From Tetramitus jugosus (Eukaryota; Heterolobosea; Eutetramitea; Acrasida; Vahlkampfiidae): 64,000 bases of DNA. This document shows, piece by piece, positions 53,527 through 61,639 of the stretch (positions are counted from its first letter, which is position 1; each line of letters begins with the position of its first letter). Below the pieces are notes generated by a model. It ran no database searches. It had not been told where the DNA came from and saw only the letters and a program-made list of their open reading frames with translations. The DNA lies in NCBI GenBank assembly GCA_937625935.1, contig OW569378.1, forward strand, positions 310,001 to 374,000. Direction: 5' to 3'. A program made the position numbers and the translations under genes.

Positions 53527-55017
53527 CTAACGCTTCTGATTTAGTCCCCTGAAATACAACTTCCTCTCTTCTTCTGAAATTTTTTCTCCTCGTGACGGCT
53601 TGAAGCATTTGAACTCCTTAATGTATTCGGACTCTATCCGAAGCATGTCATGATACTTGTCAGTACTAGAACTCGGAACCACATGGATGATCATTAGTAC
53701 ACTGTTTGCTGCTCCGCAGTGAGCAAATATAGCATGAACTAGCTGTGAGTCAGCTTCTTCTCCCGTAGCTATTTTATGAGTAGCTGAAATATGTTCGCCC
53801 CACCTCTTTTGTATTACACGCGAATCACTCTCCCGAGAACCAACACTACCAATATAATGGAAGTAGTACTTTTGTTCATTGAACTTAAATTTGAAAGCAG
53901 CAAAGTATACTGCATGCCCTGTTCTCTTTGTAGATTGAGGAAACTGTCGTGCTAACCGATCAGCTTTTTCAAACACGCTACATTTCTTCATCCACTTCTG
54001 ATACTTGTGTCGATCGAATAACATATCAGATGACTGAGGGTGAGTAACTGAAGCATATTTGTCCTCGAAAGTTACAAAATATGGTAGATCACAATCAGTC
54101 TTGGGATAGTAAAGTAATTGTAGTGCCTTGAATGGATTCGACCGAGATCTGGCAGACATGGGAGGTACTGTTTTGATTAGACAGAACCTAAATTCTGATT
54201 TTCTCTTGCAATTTTGCTCGTCTAACAATTCCTGTAATAACTCTTTTCCGTAGACAACCGTTTTTTGTACGACCTTTATCTCCACACTCTTCTCAACCTT
54301 AATCGATACCTTCTTTGATTTCTTCATATCCTGTTTGAAGAGGTAGTCACTAGCTGTAGTAACAAAGGAACTAGAGAGTAAATTAATGATCGATTTCTTG
54401 TCCAGCTCCTCAACTTCTTTGTGTGGCTTCTCGTAGGGCGGGACATCTGCCTGCGCCACTGAGGTTTGCAACAACTGCTTCTCCACCTTGGGTTCTAATC
54501 TACTATTCTTTTGTACACTTAATTCTCTCTTGATCGGTGATGATTGTGATGGCACAGCTTCCCGTTTCACCTTGTCGTCCTGTTGTTTGTCATTGTTCTT
54601 TTCTGGTGTTGGTGGCTCCTTTTTAACGGTCAATTGGTTGTATACTCTCTCTTGTTTCTCCTCCTTGTGATTTTTCCTGTCAACCTTTGGTGCCGTAACA
54701 TTTGACACCTCCTCTCCTGATGTCACTAGCTCGGCCAGGTGTTCCTGTTTCACTGCTACTGGTGGTAGCTTAGTTTGTTCCTGTTGGACTTGTGGTTGTT
54801 GTTGGGACTCCTCTCTTATTTTGTTTGCCGCCTTCCATCCCTTGACAAGATACACCTTCAACCTGTTCAACTCCTTTGATATCGAACATTCCATTATTAA
54901 GTCCTCTTCTGTTGGCCATCGATCAAGCATTTGGTCAACCGTGAGGATACCGAGTGTCGCTAGATGCTCCGAACATTTTGTACCAATACCAGGTAAACTC
55001 TTCACTTTGCCATTCAT
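53527..55017 (-). CDS. Protein with helix-hairpin-helix motif and GIY-YIG-like domain
   Basis: 496 residues from the ATG at 55017. Residues 3-27 (VKSLPGIGTKCSEHLATLGI) form a helix-hairpin-helix motif of the DNA-binding/Barrier-to-autointegration type. A Lys/Glu/Pro-rich disordered stretch spans about 75-215. Near 375-480, YYFHYIGSVGS, QKRWGEHI and a late Glu in LRIESEYIKEF are spaced like the GIY-YIG nuclease core (Tyr-Ile-Gly, Arg, Glu), though the first Gly-Ile-Tyr strand reads KYYFHYIG. I infer a DNA-processing role. Nuclease activity is unproven. Confidence 0.6.
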   Translation of the reverse strand: MNGKVKSLPGIGTKCSEHLATLGILTVDQMLDRWPTEEDLIMECSISKELNRLKVYLVKGWKAANKIREESQQQPQVQQEQTKLPPVAVKQEHLAELVTSGEEVSNVTAPKVDRKNHKEEKQERVYNQLTVKKEPPTPEKNNDKQQDDKVKREAVPSQSSPIKRELSVQKNSRLEPKVEKQLLQTSVAQADVPPYEKPHKEVEELDKKSIINLLSSSFVTTASDYLFKQDMKKSKKVSIKVEKSVEIKVVQKTVVYGKELLQELLDEQNCKRKSEFRFCLIKTVPPMSARSRSNPFKALQLLYYPKTDCDLPYFVTFEDKYASVTHPQSSDMLFDRHKYQKWMKKCSVFEKADRLARQFPQSTKRTGHAVYFAAFKFKFNEQKYYFHYIGSVGSRESDSRVIQKRWGEHISATHKIATGEEADSQLVHAIFAHCGAANSVLMIIHVVPSSSTDKYHDMLRIESEYIKEFKCFKPSRGEKISEEERKLYFRGLNQKR

Positions 55018-55219
55018 GGATTCCTTTGTTACACTTTTCTTTTTTCAGGGATTGTTTTCCCACACTTCTTCCTTCCTTCAACTTTCGGAGCCACAAGAAC
55101 AACTTTCCGCCAAAATTCTGTCCGATCACACAATTTTTTTGGCGGCAAAAGTCATTTTACTGCGACTTTCGCAGCCAAAAAATTAACCACGAAAAAACAG
55201 AGACCACAGAGCAATAAAC

Positions 55220-55939
55220 ATGGTATGGTTAGAAATTACGCACTCCGTGCTGCCACTACGAACCGAAAAGCAATTCGATTCCAGTATTGCAATTGAAACA
55301 TTAAAGGCAAGACTGTATGCTGTCGTAGGAACCAGCCCTTCTCACATGCAACTTCAATTGTTCAGTGTCGATGGTCAATTGCTCGTGCCTGACATGGCCG
55401 ATGAACAAACACTGTCTCAATATGGAGCAACTGTCGATCACATGAGAGTTCACATTATTGACAATGATCCAACCAACTCGTTGGCTCAATTGAACAATGT
55501 TGAATCTGTAGAAAAGTATGTCATCTCAGAGGAAGACTATGACAAGAGAGAGGACACATTCCGGAAGTGGAAGGAAAGAAATATGGCAGCAACAACTGCC
55601 CCACCCTCTAGCAATGCTGAACAGAGCAACAATAATGAAGATCAAGACAAATTACATGCAGAGTTGATCAAGACAATCAAAGTAGGAGATCGTTGCGAAT
55701 TGGACAATGAACTAAGCTCGAGAGGCAAGGTTCAATATGCAGGAAAGGCTGCATTTGGCAGTGGATACTGGGTAGGTATTCAATTAGACGAGCCAGTGGG
55801 GAAACACAATGGAACAGTCAAGGGTAACAAGTATTTTGTTTGCCCAGACAAGCACGGTATATTTGTGAGACCAGACAAGGTCAAAGTGGGCGACTATCCA
55901 GAGGAAGACTTTGACTTTGGTTCAGACGATGAAATTTAA
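55220..55939 (+). CDS. TBCB: Tubulin-folding cofactor B
   Basis: 239 residues from the ATG at 55220. Residues 1-90 form a ubiquitin-like fold (MVWLEITHSVLPLRTEKQF, LFSVDGQLL), then a helical linker with YVISEEDYDKREDTFRKWK, then a CAP-Gly domain (about 155-222) containing VGDRCEL, AAFGSGYWVGIQLDEPVGKH, NGTVKGNKYF and FVRPDKVKVGD. It ends DFGSDDEI; the acidic C-terminal tripeptide is typical of TBCB. It acts with TBCE in handling alpha-tubulin. The gap before it (55018-55219) is shared with a divergent gene and contains three GCGG/CCGCC elements in T-runs. Confidence 0.95.
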   Translation: MVWLEITHSVLPLRTEKQFDSSIAIETLKARLYAVVGTSPSHMQLQLFSVDGQLLVPDMADEQTLSQYGATVDHMRVHIIDNDPTNSLAQLNNVESVEKYVISEEDYDKREDTFRKWKERNMAATTAPPSSNAEQSNNNEDQDKLHAELIKTIKVGDRCELDNELSSRGKVQYAGKAAFGSGYWVGIQLDEPVGKHNGTVKGNKYFVCPDKHGIFVRPDKVKVGDYPEEDFDFGSDDEI

Positions 55940-56232
55940 AAGAGAGATGTGAGCTCACTCAGACCAAGAGAATATTTTGGTTTGCTGCAGAGAGTTGTCA
56001 TCCTATGATATTAGTAAAGATGTACACAATATATTGAATTCCTATCTCTATTGCTTTCTCACGACATTTTCAAACCGAGCTTTGCATTTTGGTTCAATCT
56101 TGTAATGCATCTATTCAAAGTTGACAAAAATTTTTTGTAAGAATACCGCGATTGGAAAAATCACGCAAGCAACAAACAACAGGGCGTAAACTTTTCAACA
56201 ACACCATTATTCACCCACATTATCCCTCAAAA

Positions 56233-57113
56233 ATGTTCACATCACTTGTTCGACAAGCAACCAACAATATCGTGAGAAGAAGCGTCGTTGCAGCTCGCCC
56301 AAATGCTGCAGAAGCTCTTTTCACAACTCAAATGCGTTCCTACGCTGAAGCCAAGAAGGAAGGTGGAGAACAAAAGAAGAAGAAGGCAAAGAAGGGAAAG
56401 AAAAGAAAAAAGGAGACCAAGGATGGTTTCTCTCACATCCCTAACCGTTTCATCAGAACTTTGCCAGCTGATCCATTCACACCTGTTGCCGTCCCAAAGA
56501 TCTCCATGTCTTTGATGAGAGGTTCTCAATACGTGCTCAAGAATCAAAGATTGGACAAGATTGAATGTGAAACTGTTGAAGAAGGTCAAGTTGTCATTCT
56601 TCCAAGTATGAGAAACACTATGGTTAGACTGCAACCTGGTCTAGTGAAGGTTTGTATCATTTTTGATGTCGTGTAGAAGCATATTTTGTGGTTCTTGTTC
56701 AGAATTTTGACGAAAGCTAACACCACTCGCTCTTTTACTCGTGGTTGATCCGAAATTTCGCCCCCGATGTTTTTTTTTGTGGCCGACATGAATCATGTTG
56801 CGATTTGAATTATTCTTGACATGTCGATATTTGATGATTCGACACACTATAGTTCTACAAGAATGAAGACGAAGTCGAAAAGTACTATATTACTGGTGGA
56901 TGGATGTTTGTTTACTACCATGGTCCTGTTCAATTGAACTGTACAGAAGTGTATGCTTTGTCTGATTTGGATGTCAATTTGGTCAGAGTTGAAATTGAAA
57001 GATGCAAAGAATTGAACAAGAGCAGAGACGATAAGGTGAGAATCCAAGCTCAAATGGCTATTGAATTTTTGGAACCATTGCAAAAGGTTTTGGAAGAAAA
57101 CGAACATGCTTAA
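56233..57113 (+). CDS. Mitochondrial ATP synthase F1 delta subunit (bacterial epsilon)
   Basis: Two exons, 56233-56649 and 56853-57113, give 225 residues across a 203-nt intron. The N-terminus (MFTSLVRQATNNIVRRSVVA) is a mitochondrial presequence, followed by a very Lys-rich segment (residues about 45-65) unusual for the subunit. The beta-sandwich is seen in IECETVEEGQVVILPSMRN, VRLQPGLVKFYKNEDEVEKY and YITGGWMFVYYHGPVQLNC. The C-terminal helical pair is LSDLDVNLVRVEIERCKELN and the following helix. It sits in the central stalk and couples rotation of the c-ring to F1. The family's usual length is about 140-170, so this one is extended at the N-terminus. Confidence 0.82.
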
Positions 57114-57305
57114 ATCAATTTAAGACCATAAAGGCGGGATTTAATTGTACACTTTATTTTTTGTTTGCCCATAAAGCACAATTTTCAATCATCATTCCGC
57201 GCAAGTATTATGAAGCTTTTCGGATGAAGCAAGATAACAAGATCAATGAAACACAAGAGATCAGAAAAAAAACTTCAGTGACTAAATTAACAATTGGTGC
57301 CTTTC

Positions 57306-58167
57306 TTAGAAACTTTCTTTCATTCTAGATGATATTATACGAAGCTTGTTGTAAACAACACCAGGAGGACTACCCAGAATCAAATCAGAGATTGCATTTC
57401 TGGCAACAGAAATATTTTGGAATGATCCCATAATGTGTATACGTGTTCCAGCAATCAAAACTCTACTCTTTGTGGCGTTTTCAATGGTAAATTTGACAGA
57501 TCCGTCCTTACCGGCAATACGGGCAACAGTACGTGACAAATGGTCACCAGTTAAGCTTCTCTTCACATCCTTAATATCAAATGATTCAATGTAAAGATCA
57601 TCCAATCGAATCAGGGCCAAAGCATCAGCCACTTCGAATCCCAACAGGAAAGCTTGCACAAAATCAGCAGCCTTCTGCAGCAGAGAGACATCAATGTCGG
57701 AATCTGGTGGAAGCTGTAAAAATCAAAAAAACGGGCGCGCAAAAAATTTTGCAAAGCAACACACACAAAACACACATTCGTCAGTCATCTTTTTGTTGTT
57801 GTTGTTTGCTCCAAGCACAGAAAAAAAAAGTGATCATGAATTGACGATAATAACATACCCTAATCTCCACACACTTTCTCTTGGTGTTCATACGAACTTG
57901 AAGCTCCAACTTTTCAACAATTGGTGTGTAAATGCTCTCCCACTTTGCTTTGAGTGCGGTGTATCTGTTTGCAGGGACTCTAATGCTTCTCATTTGAGAT
58001 TTATCAATCTTTCGTTTTGGTGCATCCTTTGGATTCACTAATTGATAACTTGATTCTTCAGATGATGATTCTGTTGTTGTTGTTGATTGTTCTTCATTGT
58101 TGTTGTCTTCGGAGGTGGAAGGAGCAGTGGTTTGTTCCCAAATATTAGTTGTGTCGGATGCGCTCAT
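57306..58167 (-). CDS. PNO1: RNA-binding ribosome biogenesis factor PNO1/DIM2
   Basis: Two exons, 58167-57859 and 57713-57306, give 238 residues across a 145-nt intron; phase 0. Family blocks are clear: KKRKVEIR-type [73 protein letters not shown]-type [17 protein letters not shown], and [17 protein letters not shown] before SRMKESF. The C-terminal half is a KH domain that binds pre-18S rRNA near its 3' end. It is needed for site D cleavage and 40S maturation. The acidic Ser/Thr-rich N-terminus is typical. Confidence 0.96.
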
Positions 58168-58360
58168 TGTCGGTCGGTTTGTCGTTTGTTATGTGTGGTT
58201 GTGTTGTGTGTAAAGTTCAAAAAGCTTTTTGCTCCGCTTGGTTGAATGTCCGAAGTCAAGAAAAATGTTCATTTTTGTGATTGAACGACAGGAGATTGAT
58301 TGAAGTTTCATTTCATGCATGTTGTATTCGCAACAGCAAGCAAAAAAATAAATAGTTGTT

Positions 58361-60745
58361 TCAGGGGTTGTTTTCTTCCTCGGAGAAGAATAAGCTGGGA
58401 GTCAATAATGGATTGTGAGATGGACTGTAGGGAGATGTGTCTTGTCCTATGTCGTGTGCGGAGAGGGAGCTGGTGATTACAACTGGATTTTCGGCCAATT
58501 GTTCAGTACTGACAGCTGAAACAGAGTGCTCTCGAGGGCTGACGGTCTCGAGTGGTACATAATCTACGTTCATGTGAGAGACTCGAGGTGTACTTGCTGC
58601 CACACTTGAATGGTATTGAGAGATCATGAATGCCTTGCTGTCCTCAACAGTAGCAGCATTGTCAATCGAGAAGAACTTGGAGGCAAATCTTCGAGGCTTG
58701 ATAATAGTAATCAGAGCAGGTAACAGTTCAGATATTAAGAACAAGCAATAGAACACAAGAGGTACCTTTGTTTTGTAGGATACTGTGCTGAAAACGAGAG
58801 ACTCTAAGCTTGGAATGTTCATGAGTATGGTGAACAATACAACGAGCACCCATGAGCTAGTAACTGCGACAACAAACACACTCAAGAAAATATAAACCTC
58901 AAACTGAACAAGTGTTAGTACATACGTGCTAGGTTGACCAATAAAGCAGCATTCCTTTGAGAAATCAAAATTTTGAGAGAAATGACATACTCTGATGAAT
59001 AATTTCCTGTCTGGTATGTTGAACAACAGTTGGAAGAGACATATCAGAGGAGCAATTCCAAAAGCGTTGGACCAACTCTTGATGGCAGGTGGAAAATGTT
59101 TTCGCATAATGACCTGAATATTGGGTGCATTGAAATCTGCTTGCTCAAACTCTCCCTTCCACTGACATGAGAAGTGTATTGCATGAACCGCAGTTTGCTC
59201 CAATGAAAACGTATACTCTTTCGATACCACAGCTTGATGTGAGCCTTCGTACTCCTCCGACCCAAAATCAATCGTCAATGGTGTCTTGAACAGAACTTTA
59301 TCAAAGTTCACTGTAATGTCGGCCTCGTTGTGCTCCCGAATCTCAAATACACCAGTAAAGGATGAAAATGGTTCACCGTACACAGTCAATTGAATATCGT
59401 AGGGTGAGCCGGCTTCCAATCTCGACACAGGTGGCTTAATGTAATAATAGAGGAGATAGGAATGATGCAGGGACATTGTGATGAAAAATGCAGTAAAGAG
59501 CCACGCCATTAAACAAGTGATAAATGCAATGACGTTATATGTCCATATATGAGAGATTGAGTATGCTTTGGGCAACGAAGGAAGTACCATGTAATGCAAA
59601 ATAAATTGACACTCCATTGGATGCTTGTTCAAGTTAAAATAACCACCGCATCGCCTGTTCGAAATGCGAACCATTGCTGCACATTGATCATTTGCAATAC
59701 AGAATCCTCTCTGTTGCTCGTACTGGATATCAGTGTATGACTGTCGTTCATCAGTGGCCTGCAGACTGCGATTCTTACTATCAGCGGCACTCAAAGCAAA
59801 CGAGTCTCTCAAATCACAAAACTCGTCATGGCTACCATTGGCAGAAGAAGAAGAAATTCGATTCTCGCTTGGTTTCGACTCATTCATCAGTGCTCTAAAA
59901 AAGTCTTGACACACAGTGCGTGATTCATTCTGTTGACACTTTTGAGACTTTACAATCTGACTATACTCCTTTCCACCACTCTCCCTCTCACTACTACTAC
60001 TACTACTATTATCCGTATTATCATCATCATCATCATTCTTCCTTGTTGTTGATGGTACTCCAAAATCCAATAAAAACGCTTGCATAAACACTGGAAAATC
60101 CCTAGGTACACTCTGTAAATCAAAGTTCAACTGAGCCACGTGTTGACTACTCTCCCTCGGTCCATAATAATCCACTTGTTCCTCCCAATCCGATGGAGTA
60201 AACGACAAGTAGTACACTGTTTCCAATCTCCACTGAAAACAATTGAGTGCATTTTCTTGAATAAACACAGTGGCGTTCGGATCCAATTCACGCACCCATT
60301 CATTCACTCGATTATGATGATCATTACTCCACATTGTAGAGTGATGATGATGATCACCACCACCACTACTACTACTACTACTACTGCTACTGCTACTACT
60401 ACTGTTGTGATCAATGAATTGAAAACCGTGGGGACACTGAGAATTGTCATGAAGTAAGCTATGGGTCCACAATAGACTCACAATGGACAAATTCTTGTTA
60501 TTGAGATTGGGAACCGTAGTAGAAGAGAGGAATGAGATGGTGGTAGAGTCAGGCAGTGGACTACCTTGACAAATGATGATTAGATTGGACAATGAATGAT
60601 GATGATTGTTGTGATCGGTAGGTGTCATCATGTATTGTCTATAGGGACCAGAGATACTGTACCATGGTAGGAGGAAGAATGGACCACTGAAGAAAGCTAA
60701 CAGAAGGGTAAAGATGTAAAAGAGAAGGCGAACGAATACATTCAT
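58361..60745 (-). CDS. Large multi-pass membrane protein with Ser-rich luminal domain
   Basis: 794 residues from the ATG at 60745. Residues about 5-30 (LLFYIFTLLLAFFSGPFFLL) form a signal or first helix. A 330-residue luminal-type region follows, with Ser, His and Asp runs, N-glycosylation sequons and several Cys (CRRGY-like RRCGGYFNLN, CQFILHY). A helix near 402-425 is followed by a beta-rich stretch (YDIQLTVYGEPFSSFTGVFE). Four further helices lie between about 570 and 690. The C-terminus is Ser/Pro-rich and cytosolic-looking. The layout is of a transmembrane receptor or transporter-like protein; no family recognised. Confidence 0.7.
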   Translation of the reverse strand: MNVFVRLLFYIFTLLLAFFSGPFFLLPWYSISGPYRQYMMTPTDHNNHHHSLSNLIIICQGSPLPDSTTISFLSSTTVPNLNNKNLSIVSLLWTHSLLHDNSQCPHGFQFIDHNSSSSSSSSSSSSSGGGDHHHHSTMWSNDHHNRVNEWVRELDPNATVFIQENALNCFQWRLETVYYLSFTPSDWEEQVDYYGPRESSQHVAQLNFDLQSVPRDFPVFMQAFLLDFGVPSTTRKNDDDDDNTDNSSSSSSERESGGKEYSQIVKSQKCQQNESRTVCQDFFRALMNESKPSENRISSSSANGSHDEFCDLRDSFALSAADSKNRSLQATDERQSYTDIQYEQQRGFCIANDQCAAMVRISNRRCGGYFNLNKHPMECQFILHYMVLPSLPKAYSISHIWTYNVIAFITCLMAWLFTAFFITMSLHHSYLLYYYIKPPVSRLEAGSPYDIQLTVYGEPFSSFTGVFEIREHNEADITVNFDKVLFKTPLTIDFGSEEYEGSHQAVVSKEYTFSLEQTAVHAIHFSCQWKGEFEQADFNAPNIQVIMRKHFPPAIKSWSNAFGIAPLICLFQLLFNIPDRKLFIRVCHFSQNFDFSKECCFIGQPSTYVLTLVQFEVYIFLSVFVVAVTSSWVLVVLFTILMNIPSLESLVFSTVSYKTKVPLVFYCLFLISELLPALITIIKPRRFASKFFSIDNAATVEDSKAFMISQYHSSVAASTPRVSHMNVDYVPLETVSPREHSVSAVSTEQLAENPVVITSSLSAHDIGQDTSPYSPSHNPLLTPSLFFSEEENNP

Positions 60746-61244
60746 TCATAAATGGGATGTTGCTTTGACTTGTTGCGTATTGGTGATGTGAGAAGCAACA
60801 TTCAATGCTTTGTTTGCTCGTTGGTGATTGTGTGATTTTTTTTTGTGTGATGACATGAGAGAAAAGCTTTTAAAAAAAATTGGTGTTTGGTTTGGGTCAT
60901 AGTTCAGGTTTTTTACTTGTTGTGCTGTGAGACAGAAAAGAGCTTCATTGAAATGATCGTCATCAGATCTGATCCTTCTTTCAAACTCATATATATCATT
61001 CGTTACATTACACAAAATTTGTTTGGTAAAATTACAATCGTTCATCCTCATTGGTTCTCATGGTCATCCTCCAGTTCGTTTCACTGATAAAAAATATCTA
61101 CCCTAAGAGCAATATTATATCTTCATCATTGAATTCAGGCAAGAGTTTATGATACGCAATGAATTGATCAATAATCGTTTATCTTGGAGTTCAAGCTTAG
61201 TCCTATGATGATGAATAGAGATCATAGGCAAAGACAATATTGCA
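60746..61244. other. Intergenic, no gene seen (499 bases)
   Basis: It holds the promoter of the membrane-protein gene and the 3' flank of OST4. CCTATGAT and its reverse complement ATCATAGG (61202-61209 and 61220-61227) form an 8-bp inverted repeat close to the OST4 stop. Confidence 0.45.
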
Positions 61245-61410
61245 TTAGCTTTCTTCTCTCTGAGAAAAGAAGCAAAAAGCTTGATCATGATGAACGAAAG
61301 AAAAAACTTACTTTTCGACTGGCAGTCACGTAATGGTAGATAATGATCAAGAAAAAGATCAAAACTCCCATTACATTTGCAAAAACACCCAATTGGTCAT
61401 CAGTAATCAT
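61245..61410 (-). CDS. OST4: Oligosaccharyltransferase subunit OST4 (mini-gene)
   Basis: Two exons, 61410-61312 and 61259-61245, give 37 residues. The 52-nt intron (61260-61311) has a GTAAGT donor; the second exon codes only for Arg-Glu-Glu-Ser. The start MITDDQLGVFANVMGV is the near-invariant OST4 opening, followed by one hydrophobic helix (LIFFLIIIYHYVTASRK). OST4 stabilises the STT3 catalytic subunit in the ER oligosaccharyltransferase, which transfers the lipid-linked glycan to Asn in N-glycosylation. Length equals the usual 36-37. The gene is too short for ordinary gene finders. GGCGCC-type sequence at 61503-61513 lies in the promoter shared with TEX10/IPI1. Confidence 0.9.
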
Positions 61411-61639
61411 TTTTTTTTGTTCGAGTGTGGTGTTGGATGAGGAGAGATGGAATCAATCTTTTATGGATGTCGTTCAGTTCTTGTTGTTGATCGCTTGAGG
61501 AATTTCGGCGCCCACAGTCTCAACTCCGGTGGAACATTCAATGATTACACTGAACATGCAATTTTCACACAAAAAAAAAATTGAACACGAAAAAACATCA
61601 TCTTTTATTGCCAAAAACACATCACAACACTCAATAATC

